A stretch of 64,000 nt of DNA from Limnephilus marmoratus (Eukaryota > Arthropoda > Insecta > Trichoptera > Limnephilidae), in NCBI GenBank assembly GCA_917880885.1, contig OU862922.1:27561512-27625511 (forward strand). The letters run 5' to 3'. Numbering within the stretch: position 1 is the first letter of the stretch; each line of letters starts with the position of its first letter. The notes under the pieces are model-generated. The model saw nothing but the letters and a program-made list of their open reading frames with translations, was not told the origin of the DNA and did no database searches. Shown in pieces: positions 33,697 to 44,425 of this stretch. The position numbers and the translations under genes were made by a program.

Positions 33697-34181
33697 TGGG
33701 AATTTGATACCCTGGATTACGATATTCGTGAACACATCAACGGAATTATATTTGATAAATTCAAAACTCAAGAAAATAAGATTAAAAAACTTGTCGAAAC
33801 TAAAAATAAAAATGTCAAAATAAACGAAGATCAAAGTAATAAAAATATGGAATTTTACAAAAACACTATTAACTTATCAGACACAATTTTTGAAAAAGAA
33901 GAAATAAATTTATTAGATAAAGGCTTCAAATATAAAATTAATTCAGTAATCACTAAAAAACAAATTGAAATTTTGGCTATTGATACAGAAATTTCTCTGT
34001 CTAAAGTTAAAAATAACGGCTTACCGAAACAAATAACCGCAGATATTTTGAGAAAAACTTTGAAACCGACTACTAAAAATAAATACAATAATAAAGAAAC
34101 GGAAATTTTAAATGACATTAAAACTAAAATTAAAAATCACGACCTCACAATTACTAAGGCAGATAAGGGAAATTCGGTAGT
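33697..34181 (+). pseudogene. PLE family A polyprotein, N-terminal part
   Basis: An open frame from about 33697 (before the first ATG at 33847) encodes a Lys/Asn-rich helical region and ends in ITKADKGNSVVV, the conserved block that precedes RT in PLEs. At 34181 the frame runs into the inserted LTR and stops at 34266. The frame resumes on the far side at 35785 with the expected next residues (ILNKVDYINKV). The 5' end of the coding region may be missing at the inversion junction. Confidence 0.8.
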
Positions 34182-34520
34182 TGTACCAGACGTATCAAGC
34201 CTGTACAAGACTGTAAAAAAGGGGGTACCGGTTTCAGTACACGACCAGGATGAAATGATAAAATAATAAAATACTGACCTCCCGTGCACCCAGTGCCTGA
34301 TGAGTTGAGGACACTGGATGTGCCTAATCCTCTGCCCAGTCCTGGTGCGTGGCGGTTGCCTGAAGTAGGGCCGGCTTTCTGGAGGAGACTGATGGCACCA
34401 GGAGCAAAGCCTAGGCAGAGGTCGGCGGGAGGCAGCAGATGATAATAACTTTTCCCAGAAGGAAATAATAACACGAGTTGACGTTGATGGAAGAACTGAT
34501 TTATTGTTCAAAAAATCACG

Positions 34521-34529
34521 CCTTTTATA
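34521..34529 (-). promoter_or_regulatory. TATA box of the solo LTR
   Basis: TATAAAAGG on the minus strand, about 20 bp upstream of an AATAAA signal (34500-34505). Position and order suit an LTR promoter. Confidence 0.65.
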
Positions 34530-34871
34530 CCCGTTTTCGGGTGAAAAAACGGTCACGTGGTACAATTTTAGAGTGGGGGATTTTACCTATCCCGTTTTGC
34601 ATATAAGGGGCGGTTTTCTGTTGCCGCTGGTTTTGCCGACCATTTCCTTGAAAGTGGTCGATTAAAATTATGTTTTTACAATAATTATACAGGTCAGGTT
34701 AATGTATTTACAATGTTTTCCTTAAAACTACAGTGTTTCTACGGATGTTCTACATTCGTAGATTTTTTGTTTGATGAGTTTGGGTTGATTTTAGGGAAGT
34801 TTGACTTTTTGTCGGTAGGTATTTGTTATTTAACAAAGTGTTTGAATAGTTACAAAGAAGTTAATATTTTT

Positions 34872-35706
34872 CCCAGGTCCCCCGTAAGCCTGGCTATCGA
34901 AACCTTTTGGTTTCGTCGCCTTACGAGGTCCTGGGATTTTTAAAATGGAGAAAACGTGAATTGATGCTAAAGTCTCGAAAATCTGCGCAAATGCTGATAG
35001 CGCTGGCAGTTTAAGAGTTACAATGTTTATTTATGGCTCTATGGATGCCCCGTAGGACTCTGCACTGAAATGTCTTAGTTTCAGCGTCCTACGGGGTGTT
35101 TAAATGAAGTTATATTTTAAAATGATGTGTTTTTAACCAATATGAAGGCCCTGAATGGGGCCACCAAACTGGTTTTTTGGCTTTGTAGCCGGAAAAATAG
35201 CCCTGAGGGCGATAAAATCATAACTCTAGTATGTCTCCCGGTGGCAACCTGGTATGCAAGTTTTACTTGTTGCACCGGGGCATTTGTGTGCAAAGAAAAA
35301 TAACATTTTAGCAATGGTAAAATGTGTTTGGCAAAGGATCGTTGCTGGCGGCACGGTATTCATGAACCTAGCGGCCAGGACGAAAAAGAGGCCCTGAAAG
35401 GGGCCGCCAAAAAAAATAAAAGGCAATCTGCTTGGTGAAGCCGACTGCGAGCCAGTATAATAATGGCCCTTGTTAGGGCCGCCTAAAAAGGGAGGCAAAA
35501 CAGCCTGCTTAGTGAAGCCGACTGCGTGCCAGTATAATAATGGCCCTTTTCAGGACCATAACTAAAAAGGAGGCTAGTTAGCCTGGTTGCCTTTGGAGGC
35601 GTAAATAAGCATAAATAAGGTATTAAGTATTAAAATTATTAAATTATAAGAGTCTAGAATGTCTCCCGGTGCAACTTGGCACGCAAGCTTTATTGATTGC
35701 ACCGGG
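34872..35706. repeat. array of long stem-loops inside the LTR
   Basis: Hairpins: 34872-34935 (outer CCCAGG/CCTGGG, inner CGAAACC/GGTTTCG); 35048-35096 (outer CCCCGTAGGAC/GTCCTACGGGG, inner CTGAAA/TTTCAG); 35237-35279 (CCCGGTG/CACCGGG); 35665-35706 (CCCGGTGCAA/TTGCACCGGG). A further GAAGCCGACTGCG...CCAGTATAATAATGGCCC unit is directly repeated about 78 bp apart (35436 and 35514). Confidence 0.75.
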
Positions 35707-35784
35707 GCATTGTACATAATAAAAAGACATATAAATTAAAAGGGTTAAAAATATGAGGGAGAGCAACACGTCGGTTACAGTAGT

Positions 35785-37429
35785 TATCTTAAATAAAGTC
35801 GATTACATAAATAAAGTAGAAGCATTCTTAAAGCCAGAAGAATTTGAAATCTTAAGTAAAGATCCAACGGACAAAATTTCAGTAAACGTACGAAACCTAA
35901 TTAATAATTGTAAATCAATATTCTCAAATAAATACGCCCAAAGAAGTGCAATGGTAATGAATCCAAGGGCTCCTGCACTGTACGGGCAACCCAAAATTCA
36001 TAAAGTAAATATTCCCATCCGACCCGTCGTTTCCTTCATAAATGCCCCAACAACATTACTCGCCAAAAAACTTAATTTTCTCTTCAAACATTATACTAAA
36101 TTCTCTACAAAATATAGAGTTAAAAATTCTCTAGAAGTTATAAATAAAATTCAAAACTTAGATCTCCCACATAACTGCCAATTTTTATCTTTGGACGTCG
36201 TAAGCCTTTTTAGCAATATCCCTATCCAAGAGTGCCTTAAAATCATTAAAGATATATTAGAGAAATCTAACATAAATCCCGTAATTAAAAAAGACTTATT
36301 AGACTTATTTAAAATATGCCTGGAGACAAACTACTTTGCAATTAACGATAAATTCTATCAACAAAACGACGGCTTGCCTATGGGGTCACCGTTAAGTTCT
36401 CTTCTTGCCGAAATATTCATGGACTATATCGAAAATCAAATTTTAGACTCAATCTTTAGCAAATACATAATTTACTATGTACGTTATGTTGATGACATTT
36501 TGATCTGTTGGAAAGGTACCAACAGACAATTAGACCTTTTCGTTTCATTAGCTAACTCCATCAACCGTAAAATCTGCTTTACGGTCGAAAGAGAGTGTAA
36601 TAATAAAATTAATTTTTTAGACTTAACAATCGGCAGAGAAAATAATAAACATACATTTGAAATTTTCCGTAAGCCTACGTTTACCGATATGACCATTAAT
36701 TCTAAATCTTTGCACCCATGGTCACATAAATTATCTGCTTATCACTCGATGATACACAGACTTACTAACGTCCCGCTTGACAATAAAGCATACGAAAAGG
36801 AAAAAAATATAATTTTATCAATCGCAAAAAATAACGGCTTCAAGGGTAGAGACATTGATAAAATAATTAGTCATAAAAAACACAAAATTATCCTTAACTC
36901 AATTTACCCAACGATTAATAATAAAACGAATAATAAATTTGCGTGTTTGGAATTTGTCGGACCTACATCTAATAAAATTGCTAAAGTTCTCAAAAATTGT
37001 GGATTAGACATTGCCTTCCGCACTAATCATAATCTGGGATCATCCCTTAAAAACTCGAAAAGTAAAACACCGAAACTAAAAAATAGCGGCATTTATAAAC
37101 TCCAGTGTGACGAATGCAACGCTGTTTATGTTGGACAAACTGGCCGGTCCTTTAATACTAGATTCAAAGAGCACATACGATCATTTAAAAACAATAATAA
37201 AATTCAATCTCAATTTGCCAGACACCTCCTAGAAGAGAATTACTCACTTAGCGATGATAATAAACCAACTCCTTTACACATCCAAAATAAAGGACGTAAA
37301 CTTGATCTTTTAGAGCAGCTGGAAATCAACAAACATAATAATAATCCTAAAGCTATTTTAATAAACGAACAAAAAAATATAATTCACTCTCCGCTTCTAA
37401 ATATTTTCAAACCAATTCAAAATAATTAA
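35785..37429 (+). pseudogene. PLE family A polyprotein: RT + GIY-YIG, main part
   Basis: Open for about 548 codons from the LTR boundary to the stop. RT blocks: PALYGQPKIHK, LSLDVVSLFSNIP (first catalytic Asp), GLPMGSPLSSLLAEIFMD, RYVDDILICW (about codon 244 of the frame counted from 35753), INFLDLTI and KPTFTDMTINSKSLHPWSHK. A GIY-YIG nuclease follows: SGIYKLQC, YVGQTG and RFKEH with the CxxC between. These are telomerase-related Penelope RT signatures. The catalytic residues look intact, so apart from the LTR insertion this copy would be full coding. Family function: nuclear target nicking and reverse transcription. Confidence 0.9.
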
Positions 37430-37630
37430 TTATGCTTGAAAAGAAAACCATGAGTCAGCATTTGCAAATGACTCACAATATAATTAGACTATCAGTCGAA
37501 GTGGGAAATTACACTAATTGGGAAAATAATAACCATTAGTAGTCTGTCATTTTTAATCAGAAATTGGAAATGAGTCATAATAAATACCTCTCTAGAAATA
37601 GTATAAATATATCGTCTGTATGTGGCATGG

Positions 37631-37676
37631 CCACAGTTTGATAATGCCTTCAGAAGGCGAAACAGCTGTCACGCGT
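37631..37676 (+). ncRNA. hammerhead-like motif of PLE-A 3' end
   Basis: Core TTGATAA (37638-37644), one extra T, stem II GCCTT/AAGGC (37646-37650, 37654-37658), GAAA (37659-37662), stem III C-AGCT-G, then TC (37669-37670). Relative to CUGANGA, C3 is U and G8 is A, the two positions that pair with each other, so the change is compensatory. Stem I has only two clear pairs; a separate perfect hairpin TGTGGC/GCCACA lies just upstream (37621-37635). Confidence 0.55.
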
Positions 37677-37773
37677 AACAATAATTACACAGCAGAACCT
37701 GTTTAAAAATAAACTGTTTTTATTAATTTAATAATAATATTATTGATTATATAATAAAAAAATAAAAATTAAC

Positions 37774-37808
37774 ATGGAGTTCTACAAATTAAACTTGATA
37801 ACAATAAA
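37774..37808 (+). other. conserved ATG-led segment at PLE-A 3' terminus
   Basis: The last 35 bp before the target duplication read MEFYKLNLITIN. The second PLE-A end at 58600-58640 reads MELYKINLITIN. A coding-like start at the end of the unit fits PLEs that propagate as tandem or head-to-tail units sharing a pseudo-LTR; that reading is inference. Confidence 0.45.
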
Positions 37809-37820
37809 CAAAGCGATATT

Positions 37821-38720
37821 GTTTCTCCTTCGCCGCTGTTCGTGTCTTGAACCACAGTTGTTTACCACGAAATGTCAGTTGTTCTGAAATGAAGATCGGC
37901 GAGCAGGATCCAGCTATACCGATGTTTGAGGTGTTCAATTTGTCTTCTAGATTCTGTTTATTTTTGTTGAAAGTTTTTACGTCTGTTAGCAGGTGTTCTC
38001 TTGCTATGTTTGTTTTGAATTTAACAATGATTTCTCTCGGGCGACTATTGTTGCTTTTTTTTGCTGCGCGATGAATGTCATCAATGTCGTTTGTATTGGT
38101 GGAGGACTTTGTTGTTTTGCAGATATTGAATAAAACGTCTTGCAGATTTTCTCCTTTGATTTCTGGTATGCCTCTTATTTCTATGTTGTTCGCTTTGAGT
38201 TCCCTTTCCTGCATGTCCACACATTTTTCCAAGACATAAATCCTCGCTTCCAAGGTTGAGTTCTTTTTAGTGAGTTCGTCATTCTTTATTTCGATGTCAC
38301 GGATTCTAGCCATGAAATCCTCATATTGAGAACTCATGAATTGTATACTTTCAAGTATTTTGTTATTTTGGTCTAGAATATCGTTTTGTGTTTTTTCCAG
38401 ATTAGACGTCTTGTTCATGACTAGATCTTGAATATCTTTAAGATTTGTCGGTGTCGGAGCGGCGAGCGCTGAACGATATTAACTTTTTTGATCTGCTCCA
38501 AAGGTTCAGTATCACTGATTGTCTGCAACGGGCTAGCAGCGCCGGGCTTAGCTGAATTGCATTGCTTGCACATTTGTTGAGATCGCCGTTCTTGGTTAAG
38601 TCGACGATATGTGTTCTCAATAATACCTCCGCAAGCCAAATGAAATGCGCCTTTGCATGCGGCACACGTGAATTTTAACTCATCAGTACGTAGAATTACT
38701 GAGCACACTCGGCAATGCAT
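37821..38720 (-). pseudogene. LINE ORF1: PHD-like finger, coiled coil, RNA-binding region
   Basis: First frame (38720 to about 38470): a cysteine-rich finger CRVC...CAACKGAFHLAC...CKQC, resembling a PHD-type zinc finger, as seen in ORF1 of some CR1/Jockey LINEs. After a frameshift (about 38470) a second frame has a coiled coil (LEKTQNDILDQNNKILESI through IKNDELTKKNSTLEARIYVLE) and then LKANNIEIRGIPE, VLFNICK and REIIVKFKT, matching the RRM/CTD region of LINE ORF1 proteins. The frame reaches KEKQYRF at the PLE insertion and resumes at 32878 with the last ~30 residues. It would bind LINE RNA. Inactive through frameshift and insertion. Confidence 0.8.
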
Positions 38721-38735
38721 CTTGAATTGATGTTT

Positions 38736-39940
38736 TTTTCGTACTACCCGCGATAAAGCAAATTGTACTGATATTTGTTTTGCTAATTAAACTCGGTAGG
38801 AACTTTAAATCACTCGTAAGTTATGAAAATATTTTAGACCTTTCTAGTACGAACACGTATCAATCAAAGTAACTTTCGAATTTGAGCGTTATGGTTTTTA
38901 AAATACACTTTACTGCGGAGCAAGTTAATATGAACTAGTCACGGGTTGTTGTTGTTGAAGTCGAACCATCGTACCATCAAAATTTATCCAAAAACAATTT
39001 ATAAACTTTTATAAGGATATTACGCTTTTTTTTTCATCTCTCTATTTGTAAAATAATATTTACTTATGTATATACATATGTCTTTTCCGTATTTAATGGT
39101 AAAAATATCTGTATTGCTGTTTGTTAATTCGTGAGAAATAGTTTGGATGCGGCGAATTCTCTATTAATTGTTTTGTATATTCTTGTCAATTGACGTCTGT
39201 ATCTGTATTTTCTCCTTAATAAAAAAAAGAAAAAAAAGAAATCCGAAAAAAAACTTATTTTTTTAGATACGCGGTGTCATAACTCGAGCGACAATATGCC
39301 ACCATGCAGCTTGTTGTTCAGAGCACCTTTCATTAAAATGCCAGCACAACAGAGACGGTATTCTTGTTCGGTGTATTTATTCTAAAGATAGCTACCGTCT
39401 ATTGATAGAGAGAACATAAAACTCTTTTATACTACATTTTCAATTTTTTTTTTATTTCAGGGAAATCAAGTGTTTACAATGCATTAATTTTGCACGTGTA
39501 CTTCACCCGAGAAACCAATTAGCATTTCCTCATATTATTTTAATTTTAATAATAAACAGAATTATATGCATAATATACCTTCTTCGTAAACAACAATTAT
39601 TTTACATTTAAAAATCTTGGAATCTAATATTTTATACATTATTTCATTTAATTACAGAAAGATTTGCATAATAAATTTCAATATAATGTTCTTTTCTTCG
39701 GATTCTTTCGTGCTTTGAAATTCATTTTACATAATTAAGGGATTATTCGTATTAAAAAGAAAACATTAATTGTCCCGATGAATTAATTATAAATACACCA
39801 AAAACTTCGGAGAAGATTTTTTCATAGCAAATTATAAATTAATTCGACCTTTTTCGACTCAGTCTGTAACTCACCGTAAAAAGGACAACGAAAAACATAG
39901 ATAATAGTTATTTTTAATTAAATTAAGACTGTATTAGAGA
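38736..39940. other. LINE 5' flank / unassigned
   Basis: AT-rich, no motif-bearing frame. The LINE 5' UTR probably occupies the first few hundred bases, but I cannot fix its start. Confidence 0.4.
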
Positions 39941-39944
39941 AACT

Positions 39945-40062
39945 CAATCGAAAATCTCAACAGAAAAATCGGAAAAAGATATTGGCACCCTTGGGACTCG
40001 AACCCAGGACCTTCGGGTTTCCGGGCCACGACTCTATCAACTGAGCCTAAGGTGTCTCTATC
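39945..40062 (-). mobile_element. tRNA-derived SINE, family A
   Basis: Minus strand: GACACCTTAGGCTCAGTTGATAGAG (A-box side), GGTTCGAGTCCCAAGGGTGCC (T-arm), then the body ATATCTTTTTCCGATTTTTCTG and ATTTTCGATTGAG. Adjacent 40115-40178 matches the reverse complement of the core beside the SINE at 662-805. Confidence 0.75.
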
Positions 40063-40167
40063 CGATTCTTTCATTTTTAACTGCATCATACTTTGCTATG
40101 CTATCTAACTCTATCTATATAGTGTCTGGATATATTTTTATCCATTTAATTTTTAATATGCGATGTC

Positions 40168-40345
40168 TATCCAAGAGTCCCAACTGCTCCCGTCTGGAGC
40201 CAGTGAGACTATGGCATCCCTAATTGGGGTATGTTGTGAGGCTGAAGGTAGTAGGTAGGGGAAGCAGATGAGAAAGAGGAAGGTGGGTAAGTACCTGGCA
40301 AAATTAATATCTTAACACTAAACATGGCTAAAGCTGTTTCACTGT
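40168..40345 (-). mobile_element. SINE family B, truncated
   Basis: Minus strand carries the body from AGCTTTAGCCATGTTTAGTG through the AATTAGGG variant of the CCAATTGGGG palindrome to GGAGCAGTTGGGACTCTTGG. Head and end are missing. Confidence 0.7.
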
Positions 40346-41164
40346 GAATTTTTTCATACATGTAACTTGTAAATGATAACAGAAAAAAAGTGTTAATAAT
40401 AATTTTCGGAGCATACGGCATGGGAAATGTACCTTTAGATATTTTCTTCAAGAATAACAAATATTTTTTTAAGAGCTTTAAAACTTACAGTATTTAAGGA
40501 AAATATGTAATAAATCGGTAGAAATGCGGGAAGATGGGCAATAAATATAAGAATGGTAAAAAAAAGGTACCTACACACAATGAAGTAACTACAGATAAAA
40601 ATATTAGAATGGAGCGGTGATTAATTGTGTGATTTGAAACTCGATGAAACGACACTAAAAAGAGACAAGCACATACATCTATAGGATTTGAACTGCGAGA
40701 GAATGCGATAGTATAATCGGTCTCCTCTTTGTGCGGTGCTTCGTAGCCTCCCCACTATAGTCTACTTTCATTTTCGGAAGGTTTCACTACTACCGCGTGT
40801 TAATTGCATATTCTGTTTTTTTTATTGTAATATAATATATGTACGAGAAAATATTTAAAATTACTTTAAAACGTCGATGGTTTTTGTATGACAAAACAAT
40901 CATTGTTTTTTTAATGTGACACAAATGACACGCTTGTTATTTTGTACCGGTGACAACGATCACTAAATAACAGTGGATTGGAGAAACAGTTTTTTAGAAC
41001 CAGTTCTTATTGTATCACGCCTGATTACAGAGGAGGCGATTGAAATCTACAACCATTTTGAAGTATATTGTAATACCCGCTCGGAGTGTAGTGGAGCTGG
41101 CAACACGGTATCGCTTCCAAGTAAATAAGCACACATTTCACCATTAACAATTACACATCTACCG

Positions 41165-41207
41165 AATTTGCCCTGATGATGGACACTGCAAAGCTGTCCA
41201 AAACGTA
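41165..41207 (+). ncRNA. degenerate hammerhead-like motif (group 3)
   Basis: GCCCTGATGATGGACA then an internal loop, TGTCC and AAAACG. CUGAUGA is perfect and stem II GGACA/TGTCC is perfect, but GAAA has become AAAA, so activity is unlikely. Related to 51050-51090. Confidence 0.5.
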
Positions 41208-42927
41208 GAAAACAAATACCCCAAAAACAAATAACGAAAATAATATGTTTGTGTATAATATTAAGATTCATTATGTATTTATTATTTAATATGCGATATT
41301 TCACGGGTCTGCGCTAGTTGATAGATAAATAATAACCGAGCAGAAGTTATAAATATCACTAAAGCCCAGTTGTTTCGCAGAAATTCAATTGCGACAAAGT
41401 CATCAAATGATTTTGTTTTTAAGACAGTCGAAAGTTTTTGAATAAATTGTGATCAGAAGAAGAGGACAGCTATCATGTTATAAAGCTTGTCGGCTAGTTA
41501 CAATTTTATATAACGCCGAAATGCACTTATAATCGGAGTTTAATGGAGACTTTTCAAATGTCACAAAAACAAAATGGCTCTGAATGGATCAGTTGATGAC
41601 AATGTTACATTTGAATTTCTGCGAAACTACTGGGCTTAAGTTATCAAGCAAGTTAGTACCAATTGCATCCAAGTGTCCGGCTTGCATTATAATATCTTCC
41701 ACGTGTTTTCTCAAACCACATTGCAGTGCCAAAGTATTAAAACACGTATATAAATTATTACTATCCAGGTTGTAGGTAACACTGAGAACTGCCTAACAAA
41801 GTACTTCAAGTGTCCGTTCGGGTAAGTCCAGGATAAAGTGAAGTCCTTTTGATGGTGGCAAAGGATTTCCACATAGTAAAAGCGCCCGTGTGAATGCACC
41901 TTTGTAATGATTTGGAAAGCAAACGAAGACTTCTCAGTATTTTATTCTGTTATTATGGAAAACTTATTTTACGATAAAATGTTTCAAAATGATATTGTTT
42001 TACCCCTCTGGCTAATTTATTCGCTTTTTGGAACAGCTCATATAGGTCTCAAATAATTCATTTTGTCTTCCTTACTGCCATGGTGAGAAATTTGAACTAA
42101 ACGGTATTTGAAAAAGAAAACACCACGCTTTATTTTATAATCTAAAAGTTAACCACAGAAGAATTACAATGTGCACATATTATATAAAACCAAATTTGAG
42201 AAAAAAAATGAAACTTTCCGAATTTTTATTAATTAATTTTTATGAAACGACATAAAATTGAGATGACAATAACGTTTATAATACATTTATCTAACAAAAT
42301 AAATGTGTGTTTTTAGTTTATTCATTATATTATCAATAATTTTAGTATGAAAAATCGTAAGGTGAGCCATTTTAAAAACTTTTTATGTTGGCATTCAAAG
42401 TTTTAATATTTCAAAAATTATGTGTTTTTTCTCTGAAATGATTAAATTATTTCATCACCTTTCTCCAGTTTTTAGTTTTCGGATACGTTCAGAAATATCC
42501 CATTTTTTGGAATTTGTTTCAAAGTGGAAATACTCTGATTTTATAACAAAATATGCTCGAGGCCTGAGGGGTTAAAAGTATTAAACAAATGTGTTCAAGT
42601 GATACATACACACAACATGGTATTTAAAATCACTTTATCCTGAGAGTAGTTCATTAAATTAGGTTTATTACGACACACATACGAGTATTGTAGGAGCTAA
42701 CAGCTAAGAGCTAAGAGCTAAGAGCTCAAGATGTATTGTAGGAGCTACATAAAACTTGAAAAAATATAGTGAATATGAAATATTTTAATCAATTAGAAAT
42801 TTGTAAACTTAAATGTACAAATTACTGAAGTAAGAATTATTATTATTATTATTATAAAAAGTTCTGTGATAGACCTCGAAAAAAAGGATGTTTCTTAAAA
42901 GTGTGTTTCTGTCTTTCTATTATTTAA
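41208..42927. other. no recognisable gene; repeat E trace
   Basis: 42290-42425 resembles repeat E at 7380-7500 (AACTTTTTATGTTGGCATTC, TTTCAAAAATTATG). A short AGCTAAG tandem run lies at about 42690-42735. Otherwise nothing recognised. Confidence 0.4.
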
Positions 42928-42930
42928 TAA

Positions 42931-43110
42931 GGGGGCATACATTAATTACGTGAGCTCAAAAGAGGGGGGGGTGGTTCAACAAAATCTCACGTTACTTGAA
43001 AAGAATATACGAAGTAGCCAAAAATTTATCTCGCCAAGGGGGGTGGGGGGGGGGGGGGATGTAAAAAAAAGGTTGGAAGAAAAACTGCTCACGTAATTAA
43101 TGCACGCCCC
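42931..43110 (+). mobile_element. complete TAA-flanked MITE (PIF/Harbinger-like)
   Basis: 180 bp with terminal inverted repeats GGGGGCATACATTAATTACG / rc of CGTAATTAATGCACGCCCC, flanked by TAA duplications (42928-42930 and 43111-43113). Contains G-runs. No coding capacity. A second copy is cut by the window start (1-98). Confidence 0.85.
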
Positions 43111-43117
43111 TAACTTT

Positions 43118-43448
43118 CAATTTGGGAGGCGGAAATGGGTACCGCCGCTCCGGAAATCTTTATTGGATAACCAACACCTCTGCCATAGGTCACCCCAAAT
43201 GGTTCGCTACGTTTGGTGATTTAGCAGAGGTGCCCTGGTTCATGGGGTGAGGTTTGTCTAGGTCTTGGAGGCGGATGACCAGGACATACTGAACCCCAGA
43301 TTCCTACCCACCCCTTAAACCCTTTTCCTTCCCAGAACTCTCCTCTCATTCCTTTAATTAATAAAACCCTATCATCCCCAAAGATGACATAGGCCTTGAA
43401 GGAAATTATTTTCCTCAGGGCCTCCTGTGTGGAGCTCATGTAAAAAAA
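43118..43448 (+). repeat. repeat C, internally deleted copy
   Basis: Starts TTTGGGAGGCGGAAATGGGT, has GGTCACCCCAAATGGTTCGC and CAGATTCCTACCCACCCC, and ends GGAGCTCATGTAAAAAA. The middle of the full repeat is missing. Confidence 0.75.
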
Positions 43449-44158
43449 TAATACAAAAACTTAAAAATTAAAAAAACCAAAATTTCCTCTGAAATTATAA
43501 AATTTTATTGTACTTACAATTATAAACCTTAAATTTTTTGTAACATTTTTTAAATTTTCTATTAAGAAATTATATAATTTGCTCAAAGAAACTTCACTAT
43601 TCCAAAAGACAATTCTTTCCAAGGTACCATAATATTGAAAACATGCTAATAAGATTTTAAATATTCACGATAATTTCACATTTGAAAAATAATCTTTACT
43701 GAACATTAAAACAATAACCATCTTGAGAAGGAAATCGCAAAATACAAACAAATTTACAGACAGACGAAATGCAAAAGGGTCGAGTTATAACAGGACGTCG
43801 CTGCGCTCAACCAACAGAAACATCATGAACTTTAAAAATAATTAAATAGAACTAAACCTAGTGCAGTGATGTTTCGACAGTCAAAAAAGTGTTATAGGTT
43901 TTTATGTAGGACATTTTGCAGAAATTCAAATGTAACATTATCATCAAATGACCATTCAGGGATATTTTGTTTCTTTGATATTTGAAAGGTTCCCGTTAAA
44001 CGCTGATTCTAGTTTCGTTTCATATTTATTTGAAATTGTAATTAGGTAATTAGGAAAAGACGTTTTTAGTTTTTCAGACTACAAGCGAAAATCACTTCAC
44101 AGTACCGATACAAATTTACGTAATCTCGGCACTAACAAATCAAAAAGTAAGTAACTTT

Positions 44159-44425
44159 TTTTTACATTAACTCCACACTGGAGGGACTGAGGAAAATAAT
44201 TTCCCTCAGGGCCTATGTCATCTGAGATGCTGTGTGGAGGGTCTTTTTGAGGAGAGGAAGGAATGCACATTGCACATTGGTCTTGAAGAGACCCATGTTG
44301 TAGGAAGGAGGAAACACAGAGGCCTGCAAATTGTTCCACAACCGAGCTGTTGAACACAAGAACGAGTCGGAGACAAATGTCAACCGGGTACATATGTTGG
44401 GCCCACATTTGGCGTGTTACCGGCT
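44159..44425 (-). repeat. repeat C variant
   Basis: Plus strand begins TTTTTTTACATTAACTCCAC, the reverse complement of a repeat C end. It shares the GGGCCTATGTCATCTGAGAT block, then a variant interior also present at 52670-53000 (CTTGAAGAGACCCATGTTG, TTTGGCGTGTT). Confidence 0.7.

Larger units (their letters stand above)
34182..35779 (-). mobile_element. solo LTR of an LTR retrotransposon
   Basis: 1598 bp beginning TG and ending CA, flanked by the 5-bp duplication GTAGT (34177-34181 and 35780-35784), inside the PLE coding region. On the minus strand TATAAAAGG (34521-34529) is followed about 20 bp later by AATAAA (34500-34505), fitting a promoter and R-region layout. No internal gag/pol or second LTR is present, so it arose by LTR-LTR recombination. 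The superfamily cannot be decided from a solo LTR. It contains several large imperfect hairpins. Confidence 0.85.
32891..37808 (+). mobile_element. Penelope-like element family A with inverted partial copy
   Basis: Flanked by a 12-bp direct repeat CAAAGCGATATT (32879-32890 and 37809-37820), the target duplication inside LINE ORF1. The left end (32891 to about 33694) is an inverted 5'-truncated copy of the right end (about 36990-37760); the forward copy follows from about 33697. This inverted partial arrangement is known for PLEs. The element carries an RT + GIY-YIG polyprotein, split by a solo LTR. Confidence 0.9.
28890..38735 (-). mobile_element. CR1/Jockey-type LINE, split by a 4.9-kb insertion
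   Basis: Minus-strand LINE: ORF1 (38720 to 37821, continuing at 32878), inter-ORF region 32401-32760, ORF2 (32400 to 29410) and a 3' UTR ending near an AATAAATAAAAAA-like tail at about 28890. ORF1 continues across the inserted Penelope-like element: the frame reading KEKQYRF up to the insertion resumes on the far side with LINE ORF1-like C-terminal sequence and then a stop codon. Confidence 0.8.

Noticed and set aside
34713..34943. 76-codon frame in the LTR
   Set aside because: No motif, and it crosses hairpin sequence of a solo LTR.
44097..44408. 103-codon minus-strand frame
   Set aside because: Part of repeat C; a similar frame in the copy at 52674 is diverged without codon constraint.
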